A stretch of 64,000 nucleotides of DNA from Aquincola tertiaricarbonis (GCF_023573145.1 NZ_CP097635.1:1550001-1614000); one strand, 5' to 3'; shown: positions 51,616 to 63,654, numbered from the stretch's first letter. Notes: generated by a model from the letters alone, not told the origin. Made by a program: numbers and translations.

Positions 51616-53100
51616 ATGACGTCCGAGCTGGTCCTCACCGAGCAGACGCCGCTCTTCGAGGCCGGCGCGCCTGAGTTCGCCGCCGCGGTGGTGCCGCCAT
51701 CGCCGCGTCGGGCTGCGCGTGGGCGCGCGCCGGTGGCTGAGATCACCGTGCCGCTGCGCAAGCCGGTCAACACGCTGGCCATCGTGCCCAAGTCGCAGCG
51801 CATCACCTCGCTGGGCCGCAAGAGCTACAACGTGCTGCTGTTCGAGGCTCAGTCCCAGGGCCTGGACAAGGACGTGTTCAGCGCGCCGCTGGAACGCATC
51901 ATCCGCGGCGTCGATTTCGACTCCAACGACCAGGAACTGATCAAGAAGCACCTGCGCGCGATGGTCTCCACCACGGTGGAGTGGCAGTCGCCCACCACCG
52001 GTGAAGGCACCACCTGGAACGTCAGCGGCCTGCTGGCGCATGCGCGGCTCAGCAAGATCCGCGGCCAGGTGTGGGTGGAGTGGTCGTATGCGGTCAACCT
52101 GAAGCAGGAGCTGCTGCAGCCCACCGTGTTCGCCCGGCTGTCGCTGGAGATCATCTCGCAGCTGCGCTCGCACGCCGGCATCGCGCTCTACGAGATCTGC
52201 TCGCGCTACAAGGACATCGGCCGCACCTCGCGCCAAGCCTGGGCCTGGTGGCGCCCGGTGCTCAGCGGCCGGCCCGAGAACGAGAAGACCGCCAAGCTCG
52301 AGTACCGCATCTTCAAGCGCGACACGTTGAAGCCGGCCATCGCCGAGGTGTGCGCCATCACCGACATCGACGTCGAGCTGGTGGAGCACAAGGCGGGCCG
52401 CTTCGTGTCCGAGCTGCAGTTCCTCATCCGCCCCAAGGCGCGCGAGGCGATGCCGCCGCGCCAGCCGCCGCAGCCGGTGGACCTGAGCGCCGTCACCCAG
52501 GCGCGGGTACTGGGCATCGACGACAACCGCGCCGAAGAGCTGATCGAGACCTATGGCCAGCAGGCCTTCACCGAAGGTCTGGAGGCCTTGCGCAAGCGGC
52601 TGGAAACCGCCTTCCCTGAGCCGCTGCGCGACCCGTTCCGCTACCTCAAGGCCCTGCTGTCGGGTGAAGCGACGCAGCGCGCCGCCAAGGCCGCGATCGA
52701 GCGCCACGACGCGCCTGCCGCCAGCCCGGCCGAGTCCGCGGCCGCAGCCCGCAGCGAAGAAGACCGCGCCGCGCAGGCGCGCCGTGAGGCCCGCTGGACC
52801 GAGGCCTGGATCCGCCAGCGCCGCGAGCAGATCGTGCGCGACATCGCCGGCCTGTCGGCCGAGGAGCAGGCCCGGCTGTCGCAGGCACTGCTGGAAGACA
52901 TGGAGGCGCGCCAGGTGCACCCCTCCATCCGCAAGCGGCTGCAGACCAGCGGCTGGCAGCATGCGCTGGTGGTGGCCGAGATGATCCGCTTCTACGCGGT
53001 GGGTGCCATCGGCGACGACTGGGACCGCCCGACGCCCGAGCAGCTGCTGGCCATCGCCAGCCAGCTGGGCGACGGCGCGCCTGGCGGCCGGGGGACTTAA
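51616..53100 (+). CDS. repA: Replication initiator protein (Rep_3/RepB-like) of a chromid or megaplasmid
   Basis: Encodes 494 residues from the ATG at 51616. Winged-helix pattern: RKSYNVLLFEAQSQGLDKDV, then WNVSGLLAHARLSKIRGQVW and VFARLSLEIISQLRSHAGIA with LYEICSRYKDIGRTSRQAW. These are the two WH domains of Rep_3 initiators, which bind iterons and open the origin. The C-terminal third is Arg/Ala/Glu-rich and probably helical. It is divergent from parA and preceded by an iteron cluster. A tandem repeat array begins directly after its stop. Confidence 0.9.
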   Translation: MTSELVLTEQTPLFEAGAPEFAAAVVPPSPRRAARGRAPVAEITVPLRKPVNTLAIVPKSQRITSLGRKSYNVLLFEAQSQGLDKDVFSAPLERIIRGVDFDSNDQELIKKHLRAMVSTTVEWQSPTTGEGTTWNVSGLLAHARLSKIRGQVWVEWSYAVNLKQELLQPTVFARLSLEIISQLRSHAGIALYEICSRYKDIGRTSRQAWAWWRPVLSGRPENEKTAKLEYRIFKRDTLKPAIAEVCAITDIDVELVEHKAGRFVSELQFLIRPKAREAMPPRQPPQPVDLSAVTQARVLGIDDNRAEELIETYGQQAFTEGLEALRKRLETAFPEPLRDPFRYLKALLSGEATQRAAKAAIERHDAPAASPAESAAAARSEEDRAAQARREARWTEAWIRQRREQIVRDIAGLSAEEQARLSQALLEDMEARQVHPSIRKRLQTSGWQHALVVAEMIRFYAVGAIGDDWDRPTPEQLLAIASQLGDGAPGGRGT

Positions 53101-53347
53101 GCCCCCAAGCTCGCTGCGCTCGCGCCCCCCCGAGGGGGATCTCAGTCCCTTGGGACGGCCCGGCGGGACTGACTTGGCCCCCAAGCTCGCTGCGCTCGCG
53201 GCCCCCCGAGGGGGATCTCAGTCCCTTGGGACGGCCCGGCGGGACTGACATGGCCCCCAAGCTCACTTCGCTCGCGGCCCCACCGAGGGGGATCTCAGTC
53301 CCTTGGGACGGCCCTGCGGGACTGAGGTGCTGCCCCCAAGCTCGTTG
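53101..53347 (+). repeat. Tandem palindromic repeat array (three copies plus a fragment)
   Basis: Copies lie at 53101-53173, 53177-53249 and 53252-53326, and a broken fourth starts at 53331. Each reads GCCCCCAAGCTCGCTGCGC, a CCCCCCGAGGGGG palindrome, then TCAGTCCC and GGGACTGA as an 8-base stem around a GC-rich loop. Copies differ by only a few bases. The array starts one base after the repA stop. The remaining space to the kinase start at 53458 shows nothing else. Confidence 0.9.
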
Positions 53348-53457
53348 ACGCGGTCTGCCCCCCGGCCCGCTCAAGGCCCCCGGCGCCAGGCCGATAACCC
53401 GCCATCGTCCCGCCCTGCCCGGGATGCAGGCCGGCACCCGGCCCCAAGGCCCGACCG

Positions 53458-55255
<1,798 letters not shown>

Positions 55256-55263
<8 letters not shown>

Positions 55264-55675
55264 CCTGACCGGCGTGGCGGCCCTACCCGACGCCAGCCCC
55301 ACCGACACCGCCGACGCCACGCGGCGGGCTCTGGTGGTGGACGACAACCAGCTCAACAGCCAGCTGGTGGCCATGTTCCTGCGCCGCCTGGGCTGGCAGG
55401 CCGAGGTGGTGGACGACGGCAGCGCTGCGCTGGCCTGCCTGGCCGAGCGCAGCTACCACCTGGTGCTGCTGGACCTGCGCATGCCGCAGATGGGCGGTGA
55501 GCAGGTGTGCCGACGCATCCGCCAGGAGCTGGGCCTGACCCAGTTGCCCGTGGTGGCCTACACCGCCCACAGCATGCCCGAGGACAAGCAGCGCATGCTG
55601 GCCGCCGGCTTCAACGAGCTGTTGATCAAGCCGATCTCGTTCCAGGACGTGCGCCAGCTCTGCCATGCACTCTGA
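55256..55675 (+). CDS. Single-domain response regulator
   Basis: Encodes 139 residues from the ATG at 55256. VVDDNQLN marks the acidic pocket, Asp73 in LVLLDLRMPQMGG the phosphorylation site, and KPIS the conserved Lys. There is no output domain, so it may pass phosphate to the HPt-containing kinase encoded at 56958-58610 or regulate by binding. It overlaps both neighbours. Confidence 0.9.
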
Positions 55676-56945
55676 CGCCGTGATGCTGGGCGCCGCCGAG
55701 GCGGCGCAGGCCGCCGCGATGGCCGAGTTGCCCGCCGCCCCGCGCTGCACCGTCTGGGTGGCGGTGCCCGAGCCCGAGCTGGCCGAGGCCATCGCCCAGG
55801 CGCTGCGCCAGGCCGGCGCCCGCGTCGACGCGGTGGTGCACGACGTGCTGGGCATCAAGCGGCTGCTGATGCAGCCGCGCTGCCCCTTGCCCTCGGTGCT
55901 GCTCACCGGGCTGCGCTTTCCCGACGGTGATGCCTTCCAGCTGATGCGGCTGCTGGCCCGCCGGGCCGATGCACCCGCGTTCTTCGTCGTCAGCCGCCAG
56001 CAGCGCGCCGTCATCAAGGCGGCCACCACGCTGGCCTCGGTCTGCGGCCTGGCGCTGGCTGGCGTCATCGAGCTGCCGGCGCAGCCTGAAGCCATCGCCC
56101 GCGACCTGCTGGCCTACCCCGGCCGCCATGCGCCGGCGGTGGCCCCAGCCACGGCGCCCCAGCCCGAGCTGGAACGCCATGAATTGCTGGCGCTGCTGGA
56201 CCGCGACGTGCTGCAGCCCTGGATGCAGCCCAAGCTGCGCCTGGCCACCGGCGAGATCATCGGCTTCGAGGCGCTGATGCGCGCCCACGATGCCGACGGT
56301 GTGGTGGTGATGCCCGACCGGCTGGTGGCCGCGCTGCAGCGCCACCAGCTGCTGGACCAGGCCACGCTGCACATGGCGCGCCGCACGGTGGAATTCGTGG
56401 CCACCTGCCTGCAGGAGGGCATGGCCGTCAGCGCCTCCATCAACGTGTCGATGCAGTCGCTGTCCAACGTGGCCTTCTGCCAGGAACTGGCGGCCGCGGT
56501 GGACCATGTGCAGCTGGACCCCAGCTGGATCACCATCGAGATCACCGAAACCGATGCGATGGCCGACCTGGCCTCCGTCATCGAGAACACCGGCCGCATC
56601 CGCATGCTGGGCTTCAACCTGGCCATCGACGACTTCGGCACCGCCTATTCCAGCTTCTTCCAGCTCTCGCGCATTCCGTTCTCGGAGCTGAAGATCGAGC
56701 GCGCCTTCATCACCAGCCTGGGTGAAGACCGCGGCAAGCAGGGCATCGTCAAGGCCTGCGCGATGCTGGGGGCCTCGCTGGGCATGCACGTGGTGGCCGA
56801 AGGCGTGGAAACCGCCGAGGAACTGGCCCAGGTGCGCGCCGCCGGCTGCACCGAGGTGCAGGGCTACCTGGTTTCGCGCCCGATGCCGGCGCCGCAGGCG
56901 CTGGACTGGCTGCGCGCGCTGCCGGAGCAGCGCTTTCCCCTGTAA
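55665..56945 (+). CDS. EAL-domain cyclic-di-GMP phosphodiesterase with receiver-like N-terminus
   Basis: Encodes 426 residues. Residues about 25-150 resemble a receiver fold but lack the phosphorylatable Asp (LLTGLRFPDGDAF at that place). The EAL domain (about 170-420) keeps the catalytic set: FEALMR, INVSMQSL, ITIEITETD, AIDDFGTAYSSF, Lys in LKIERAF, VAEGVET and EVQGYLVSRPM. Activity against c-di-GMP is therefore likely. It overlaps the preceding response regulator by 11 bases. Confidence 0.9.
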   Translation: MHSDAVMLGAAEAAQAAAMAELPAAPRCTVWVAVPEPELAEAIAQALRQAGARVDAVVHDVLGIKRLLMQPRCPLPSVLLTGLRFPDGDAFQLMRLLARRADAPAFFVVSRQQRAVIKAATTLASVCGLALAGVIELPAQPEAIARDLLAYPGRHAPAVAPATAPQPELERHELLALLDRDVLQPWMQPKLRLATGEIIGFEALMRAHDADGVVVMPDRLVAALQRHQLLDQATLHMARRTVEFVATCLQEGMAVSASINVSMQSLSNVAFCQELAAAVDHVQLDPSWITIEITETDAMADLASVIENTGRIRMLGFNLAIDDFGTAYSSFFQLSRIPFSELKIERAFITSLGEDRGKQGIVKACAMLGASLGMHVVAEGVETAEELAQVRAAGCTEVQGYLVSRPMPAPQALDWLRALPEQRFPL

Positions 56946-56957
56946 GGAGGGCCAGGC

Positions 56958-58610
56958 TCAGCAGCCGGCCACCGTCACCGGCTCGGGCCGGCGCAGCACC
57001 GCCGTCGCTTCCAGCAGCAGGCCTTCGCACAGCACGGCCGCGCGCATCGGATGGCTGCCGCGCAGCGCGATCTCCACGTCGGCGGCATGCTCGCTCAGCG
57101 CCGCATGGCCGAAGGAGCCGGCCGTGCCACGCAAGGTGTGCACCACGCGGCCCAGCGTGCCCCAGTCGGCCACCCGCAGCGCCTGGCGGATGGCTTCCAC
57201 CTGCGCCGGCAGGCCGGCGCGGAAGGCCTGGCGCAGCTGCATCATCTCGCGCTGGAAGGCGGCCTCGTTCTCGTCGCCCTCGAAGCCCAGTCCCAGGTGC
57301 TCGCGGATCACCTCGTAGAAGCGCTCGCGGTCCACCGGCTTGGCCAGCACGTCGTTGCAGCCGGCGTCGCGGTAGCGCTGCACGTCGCCCTTCATCACGT
57401 TGGCGGTCAGGGCGATGATGCGCGCCTTGCAGTGCGACGCACGCAGCCGCCGCGCGGCGGTCTCGCCGTCCATCACCGGCATCTGCATGTCCATGAGGAT
57501 GAGGTCGAAGTCCTGGCGCAAGGCCAGCTCCACCGCTTCCTTGCCGTTGCCGGCCACGGTCACGCCCAGGCCCGCCTGCTTCAAGAAGGCGGTGAGCAGC
57601 CGCTGGTTGTCGATGCCGTCCTCGGCCAGCAGCACACGGCCTGCCAGCTCGGGCACCGAGATCGCCGTGATCGCGAAGTCGCCCCGGCCATAGTCCACCA
57701 GGTCGCCTTCCATCGTCAGCAGCTCGGCGCGCGGCACCGGCGCCGGCAGCGGCAATTCCAGCGTGAAGCGGCTGCCGCGCTGCGGTTCGCTTTCCACGCT
57801 CAGCCGGCCGCCCAGCAGCGTGGCCAGCTGGTGCGAGATGTACAGCCCCAGGCCCGAGCCGCCGAACTTGCGCGTGGTCGAGGCATCGGCCTGGGTGAAG
57901 GGCTGGAACAGCCGTGCCAGCTGCGCCGGCGACATGCCGATGCCGGTGTCCGCCACCACGAAGCGCATGGCCGGCACCTCAGGCAGGTAGGCCAGCTCCA
58001 GCATCACGCTGCCGCGCGGCGTGAACTTGATGGCGTTGCTCAGGAAGTTCAGCAACACTTGCTTCAGGCGCACGGGGTCTGTGCGCAGGCTGGGCGGCAG
58101 CGGCAGCTGGGGCAGCACCTGGAAGTCCAGCCCGCGCTCGGCGGCGCGGCCGGCCACCAGCGCGTTCAGGTCGCGCAGCAGCACCGGCAGCGGCAGGTCC
58201 AGCTGCTCCAGGTCCACCTGCTGCGTCTCGATCTTGGCCAGGTCCAGGATGTCGTTGATGACCTCCAGCAGATGGCGGCCGTTGCGGATGATGGCCTGCA
58301 GCGCCTCCTCGCGGTCCACCATGCTGCGGCCGGGCTGCATCAACAGCTCGGCAAAGCCGATGATGGAAGTCAGCGGCGTGCGGATCTCATGGCTCATGTT
58401 GGCCAGGAAGGCGCTCTTGGCATTGCTGGCGGCCAGCGCCTCGTCGCGCGCCTGGCGCGCTTCTTCGGTGCGTGCGCGCACCGTGGCTTCCTGTTCGGCC
58501 AGCAGCCGGTCCAGCCGGGCCTGGGTGTCCTTTAGCTCCTGCTGCGCCAGCTTGCGGGCGGCCCGCTCCAGCGCCAGGCGGCGCTCCAGGGCGTCGATCA
58601 GCGGCTTCAT
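56958..58610 (-). CDS. Cytoplasmic hybrid histidine kinase (HisKA-HATPase-REC-HPt)
   Basis: Encodes 550 residues with no membrane segment. A coiled coil (about 5-65) leads to FLANMSHEIRTPLTSIIGFA with His74. ATPase boxes are NFLSNAIKFTP, DTGIGMSPAQ and GGSGLGLYIS. The receiver holds Asp374 in LILMDMQMPVMDG. The C-terminal HPt domain has His491 in VVHTLRGTAGSFG. The full phosphorelay is in one chain. It is convergent with the EAL gene and likely shares the signalling circuit of the upstream kinase and regulator. Confidence 0.93.
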   Translation of the reverse strand: MKPLIDALERRLALERAARKLAQQELKDTQARLDRLLAEQEATVRARTEEARQARDEALAASNAKSAFLANMSHEIRTPLTSIIGFAELLMQPGRSMVDREEALQAIIRNGRHLLEVINDILDLAKIETQQVDLEQLDLPLPVLLRDLNALVAGRAAERGLDFQVLPQLPLPPSLRTDPVRLKQVLLNFLSNAIKFTPRGSVMLELAYLPEVPAMRFVVADTGIGMSPAQLARLFQPFTQADASTTRKFGGSGLGLYISHQLATLLGGRLSVESEPQRGSRFTLELPLPAPVPRAELLTMEGDLVDYGRGDFAITAISVPELAGRVLLAEDGIDNQRLLTAFLKQAGLGVTVAGNGKEAVELALRQDFDLILMDMQMPVMDGETAARRLRASHCKARIIALTANVMKGDVQRYRDAGCNDVLAKPVDRERFYEVIREHLGLGFEGDENEAAFQREMMQLRQAFRAGLPAQVEAIRQALRVADWGTLGRVVHTLRGTAGSFGHAALSEHAADVEIALRGSHPMRAAVLCEGLLLEATAVLRRPEPVTVAGC

Positions 58611-58793
58611 CGGCCGCTCCAGGCCGCGTCACCGCGCCGTGCGGGCACGGCGGCGGTCGGCTTGAGCGGCAGCGGGCAGGGGCGGGCGGTGTGCACGGGC
58701 AGGGCGCGGTCGAGAAGGGCCTTTGACGGCCTGAGGTCTTCTGTCTTCGGCCTGCCCACCCGCATCTTGAGCCGCCGGGGCCGGCCCGCCGCC

Positions 58794-58891
58794 GAGCGCA
58801 GCGAGCTTGGGGGCTAACCTCAGTCCCGCCGGGCCGCCCCAAGGGACTGAGCGCCCCCTCGGGGGGCAGCGAGCGCAGCGAGCTTGGGGGC
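58794..58891 (-). repeat. Palindromic repeat elements, fragment and complete copy
   Basis: A tail fragment lies at 58794-58814 and a complete copy at 58820-58891, both inverted relative to the array after repA. The preceding segment 58611-58793 has no gene and no other structure that I can see. Confidence 0.88.
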
Positions 58892-58938
58892 TAACCTCAG
58901 TCCCGCCGGGCCGCCCCAAGGGACTGAGATCCCCCTTG

Positions 58939-60101
<1,163 letters not shown>

Positions 60102-60156
60102 CTTCGAACACAGTTGCTTGGGGGGGCAGCGAGCGCAGCGAGCTTGGGGGCTAACC

Positions 60157-60228
60157 TCAGTCCCGCCGGGCCGCCCCAAGGGACTGAGATCCCCCTTGGG
60201 GGGGCGCGAGCGCAGCGAGCTTGGGGGC
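60157..60228 (-). repeat. Palindromic repeat element, complete copy after the IS
   Basis: Reads TCAGTCCCGCCGGGCC through GATCCCCCTTGGGGGGGCG to GCGAGCTTGGGGGC. It keeps the uninterrupted CCCCCTTGGGGG apex and so shows the sequence of the target before insertion. Confidence 0.9.
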
Positions 60229-60233
60229 CAACC

Positions 60234-60560
60234 TCACCGCTCGCGGGCCATGGCCACCAGCAGGCCGGCCAGCACGCCCACGGCGGCGGCCACGCCGATG
60301 GCGGCATAGGGGTGGGCATGCACCTGGGTGTCCACCGCGCGGGCGGCGCTGCGGGCGCGCAGCATCGCTTCTTCTTCCAGCATCTGCAGCTGCTCGCGGC
60401 TGTGCTGCAGGCGCGAGGCCAGGCGGTCGCGCAGGGCCTGCACCTGTTCGTCGCCCTGCTTCAGGCCCGACTTGATCAGCGCATCGGCATCGTCCACCGC
60501 GTGGCGCAGGCCCTCGGTGATGCGATCCTGGATGGCGTGTTCTTTCGAAAGGTCGGTCAT
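60234..60560 (-). CDS. DUF883 (ElaB/YqjD-like) membrane-anchored protein
   Basis: Encodes 108 residues. The N-terminal 75 residues are charged and helical (LRDRLASRLQHSREQLQMLE). The C-terminal PYAAIGVAAAVGVLAGLLVA is a single glycine-rich membrane anchor followed by ARER. In E. coli, ElaB/YqjD proteins attach to the inner membrane and bind stationary-phase ribosomes. It is divergent from a universal stress protein gene. Confidence 0.88.
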   Translation of the reverse strand: MTDLSKEHAIQDRITEGLRHAVDDADALIKSGLKQGDEQVQALRDRLASRLQHSREQLQMLEEEAMLRARSAARAVDTQVHAHPYAAIGVAAAVGVLAGLLVAMARER

Positions 60561-60728
60561 GGCAGCTCCTGTGGATGGTTAAGGGGGCCGTCGTTCGTGT
60601 CGCAGCCCTGCTTGCACTGTAGCCGCGGGGCGCTGCGATGCCGGCGACAGGGCTTGACCGGCATCAAGGGGCGCCTGCCGGGGGCTGGCCACACTGGTGC
60701 CCAGACCCCCCACTTCGAAAGCAACGCC

Positions 60729-61187
60729 ATGGCCTACCAACGCATCCTCGTGCCCGTGGACGGCAGCCCCACCTCGCTGCGCGGGCTGGAAGAAGCCATC
60801 CGCCTGGCCCGCAGCACCGGCGGCCGGCTGCGGCTGCTGCACGTGGTGGACGAGCTCACCTTCGCCACCGGTTTCGAGACCGGCGCCGCCTTCGCGGGCG
60901 ACGTGATGCCGCTGATGCGCGAGGCCGGCCAGGCCATCCTGCAGCAGGCCTGCGCCCGGGCCGAGGTGGCGGGCGTGCCCGCCGAGCCGGTGCTGTGCGA
61001 CAGCTTCGCCACCCGCGTGTGCGACGCGGTGGCCGACGAGGCCGGCCGCTGGCAGGCCGACCTCATCGTGCTGGGCACCCACGGCCGCCGCGGCGTCGGC
61101 CGTCTGCTGCTGGGCAGCGATGCCGAACAGGTGCTGCGCCTGGCCCCGGTGCCGGTGCTGCTGGTGCGTGCACCGGCCAGTGCCTAG
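60729..61187 (+). CDS. Universal stress protein (UspA family)
   Basis: Encodes 152 residues from the ATG at 60729. The fold starts YQRILVPVDGSPTSLRGLEE and ends with the ATP-binding loop VLGTHGRRGVGRLLLGSDAE followed by VPVLLVR. The G-x2-G-x9-G-S/T pattern predicts an ATP-binding Usp. It overlaps the convergent permease gene by 4 bases. Confidence 0.92.
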   Translation: MAYQRILVPVDGSPTSLRGLEEAIRLARSTGGRLRLLHVVDELTFATGFETGAAFAGDVMPLMREAGQAILQQACARAEVAGVPAEPVLCDSFATRVCDAVADEAGRWQADLIVLGTHGRRGVGRLLLGSDAEQVLRLAPVPVLLVRAPASA

Positions 61188-62104
61188 CCCCGGGCCGGAA
61201 ACAGCCCTTGCGGTTTCCAGAACAGCACCGCCGCCATCAGCAGGTAGATGAGGATGGAGGCCAGCGCCGGACCGGCGCCGGAGGCCGCCTCGGGCCCCAG
61301 CAGGCCGCCCAGCGCCCAGGGCACGAAGCTGCGGCCCACGGTATCGACCACGCCCACCAGCAGCGCGCCCACCAGCGCGCCGCGCACCGAGCCGATGCCG
61401 CCGATCACCACCACCACGAAGGCGAGGATCAGGATGCTCTCGCCCATGCCTACCTGCACCGCCAGCAGCGGGCCCAGCAGGCCGCCGGCCAGCGCGCACA
61501 GCGCCGCGCCCGCGGCCAGCACGCCGGTGAACAGGCGCTGCACATTGGCGCCCATGGCCATGGCCATCTCGCGGTGGTGGGCACCGGCGCGCACCTGCAT
61601 GCCCAGGCGGGTGCGCGTGATCACCAGGTACAGCCCCAGCGCCACCAGCAGCCCCGCGGCGATGATCACCAGCCGGTAGACCGGGTAGCTGAAGCCCGGC
61701 CACAGCTCCACCGGGCCGGCCACCGGCGCCGGCAGGTTCAGCATCAGCGGCTGCGGGCCCCACAGCATGCGCACCGCCTCGTTGCACATCAGCAGGATGG
61801 CGAAGGTGCCCAGCACCTGCGACAGGTGGTCGCGCTGGTACAGGCGCCGCAGCACCGTCAGTTCCAGCGCCACGCCAAACAGCGCCGTGCCCACGATGCC
61901 GGCGCCCAGCCCCAGCAGGAAGGAGCCGCTGGCCTGCGTGGCCGCCGCGGTGAGGTAGGCCCCCACCATGTACAGCGAGCCGTGGGCCAGGTTGATCATG
62001 TCCATGATGCCGAACACCAGCGTCAGCCCTGCGGCCAGCAGGAACAGCATCAGCCCGAACTGCAGGCCGTTGAGGGCCTGCTCCGCCAACAGCGTCGCGC
62101 TCAC
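61184..62104 (-). CDS. Branched-chain-type ABC transporter permease (LivH-like)
   Basis: Encodes 306 residues with about eight hydrophobic segments. ALNGLQFGLMLFLLAAGLTL and FGIMDMINLAHGSLYMVGAY are family hallmarks. It follows its binding-protein gene with a 4-base overlap. A LivM partner and both ATPases are missing from the neighbourhood, because the next gene downstream is on the other strand. It must borrow partners from elsewhere or be an incomplete system. Confidence 0.9.
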   Translation of the reverse strand: MSATLLAEQALNGLQFGLMLFLLAAGLTLVFGIMDMINLAHGSLYMVGAYLTAAATQASGSFLLGLGAGIVGTALFGVALELTVLRRLYQRDHLSQVLGTFAILLMCNEAVRMLWGPQPLMLNLPAPVAGPVELWPGFSYPVYRLVIIAAGLLVALGLYLVITRTRLGMQVRAGAHHREMAMAMGANVQRLFTGVLAAGAALCALAGGLLGPLLAVQVGMGESILILAFVVVVIGGIGSVRGALVGALLVGVVDTVGRSFVPWALGGLLGPEAASGAGPALASILIYLLMAAVLFWKPQGLFPARG

Positions 62105-63294
62105 GACATCTTGCAGGCGGCGGCGTAGGCGTCGGTGTGGCCTTTGAACACCGTGCCCAGCGTGCGGTTGGTGATGCGGCCCTGCGCGTCCTGCGTCACC
62201 ACGCGCAGGTAGTAGTCCTGGATCGGGAACTGGTTGGCGTTGAACTTGAAGCTGCCGCGCACCGAGTTGAATTTGGCGGCCTTCAGCGCCTGCCGCACGG
62301 CGGCCTTGTCGCCCAGCTGGCCCTTGGTGTCACGCACCGCGGCGTCCATCAGCATGGCCGCGTCATAGCCCTGCGAGGCATACAGCGTGGGCAGCCGCCC
62401 ATAGGCCTTCTGGAAATCGGCCACGAAGCGCTTGTTGGCCGCGTTGTCCAGGTCGTGCGCCCATTGCGAGGTGTTGAACATGCCCAGCATCGGCGCGCCC
62501 ACCGCGCCGATCACGTCCTCGTCGGCCGAGAAGCCGGGGCCGAACAGCGTGGCGTCCTTGGACATGCCCGAAGCCACGTATTGCTTGACAAAGTTGATGC
62601 CCATGCCGCCCGGCAGGAAGATGTACATCGCATCGGGCTTGGCCGCACGCACCTGGGCCAGTTCGGCCGCATAGTCCAGCTGGCCCAGCTTGGTGTAGAT
62701 CTCCTGCACCACCTCGCCCTTGTAGAAGCGCTTGAAGCCGGTCAGCGCGTCCTTGCCCGCCGGGTAGTTGGGCGCCAGCAGCGCCACGCGCTTGAAGCCC
62801 TTGTCCTGCACCGTCTTGCCCACCGCCTCGTGCTGGTTGTCGTTCTGGTAGCTGACGCTGAAGAAGTACGGGTTGCACTGCTCGCCCGCGTACTGCGAGG
62901 GGCCGGCGTTGGCGCTCAGGTAGAAGGTCTTGGCCGCGAAGGTGGGCGCACCCACCGCCAGCATCACGTTGGAAAACACGATGCCGGTCATGAAGTCGAC
63001 CTTGTCGCGCTTGATCATCCGGTCGGCCAGCTGGCGCGCCACGTCGGGGCTTTGCTGGTCGTCGGCCACGATCACTTCCGCAGGCCGGCCACCGAGCTGG
63101 TTGCCGGTGTGCTTGAGCGCCAGGTTGAAGCCGTCGCGGATGTCGATGCCCAGCGCGGCGCCGGGGCCCGACAAGGTGCTGATGAAGCCCACCTTCACCG
63201 CATCGGCGGCATGGGCGGCAGGCAGCGCGGCCACAGTGGCAAGGGCTGCGAAGGCGGCCGCCAGCGAGGGCAGGGCGGCAAGGGCAAGGCGCAT
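62101..63294 (-). CDS. Branched-chain-type ABC transporter substrate-binding protein
   Basis: Encodes 397 residues from the ATG complementary to 63292-63294, chosen because it begins a clean signal peptide (LALAALPSLAAAFAALATVA, ending AHAAD). The mature protein opens VKVGFISTLSGPGAALGIDI and has GNQLGGRPAEVIVADDQQSP. This subgroup often binds aromatic acids or other organic acids rather than Leu/Ile/Val. Ligand unknown. Confidence 0.9.
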   Translation of the reverse strand: MRLALAALPSLAAAFAALATVAALPAAHAADAVKVGFISTLSGPGAALGIDIRDGFNLALKHTGNQLGGRPAEVIVADDQQSPDVARQLADRMIKRDKVDFMTGIVFSNVMLAVGAPTFAAKTFYLSANAGPSQYAGEQCNPYFFSVSYQNDNQHEAVGKTVQDKGFKRVALLAPNYPAGKDALTGFKRFYKGEVVQEIYTKLGQLDYAAELAQVRAAKPDAMYIFLPGGMGINFVKQYVASGMSKDATLFGPGFSADEDVIGAVGAPMLGMFNTSQWAHDLDNAANKRFVADFQKAYGRLPTLYASQGYDAAMLMDAAVRDTKGQLGDKAAVRQALKAAKFNSVRGSFKFNANQFPIQDYYLRVVTQDAQGRITNRTLGTVFKGHTDAYAAACKMS

Positions 63295-63399
63295 CGGGTT
63301 CTCCTGGAAGGTGGCACAACCACCGGCCAGGCGCCCGGACGCCTCATGGACAGGGTGCGGGGGCGCCAGCCGGAACGGGCCGGAGCTTACCCGCGGCAC

Positions 63400-63654
63400 T
63401 CACACCGGCTGCGGCGGTGCTTCCTGCGGGGCGGCCTGTGGCGCATCGTCGAGGCGGATGGCGCCTTCGGCGACGAAGCGCTTGTACTCGGTCAGCGGCA
63501 TGGCCGTCAGGCCGCGCGATTCGCCTTCGTCCCAGCTCAGGGTGGCGTCGCGCTCGGTCAGCTCCACCTCCACCGGGCCGGGGCGAATCTGGATCTGGGG
63601 GCCGTCGCCTTCGCGATAGAAGACCTCGCCAACGATCTGTGCGTGCTGCGTCAT
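63400..63654 (-). CDS. Small protein of unknown function
   Basis: Encodes 84 residues from the ATG complementary to 63652-63654, with GGAG about 7 bases upstream. It is acidic, with VGEVFYREGDGPQIQIRPGP, then ATLSWDEGESRGLTAMPLTE and a Pro/Ala/Gln-rich tail. Codon use is typical of the surrounding genes. I do not recognise a domain. The beta-like, compact middle suggests a small folded protein. Confidence 0.65.
   Translation of the reverse strand: MTQHAQIVGEVFYREGDGPQIQIRPGPVEVELTERDATLSWDEGESRGLTAMPLTEYKRFVAEGAIRLDDAPQAAPQEAPPQPV

Noticed and set aside
53101..53347. CRISPR-like array because of regular tandem units
   Set aside because: The units abut directly with 2-3 bases between them and have no variable spacers; they are tandem palindromic repeats.
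60114..60728. N-terminal extension of the universal stress protein through the repeat
   Set aside because: The extension translates palindromic repeat and antisense DUF883 sequence; the Usp fold begins at the ATG at 60729.
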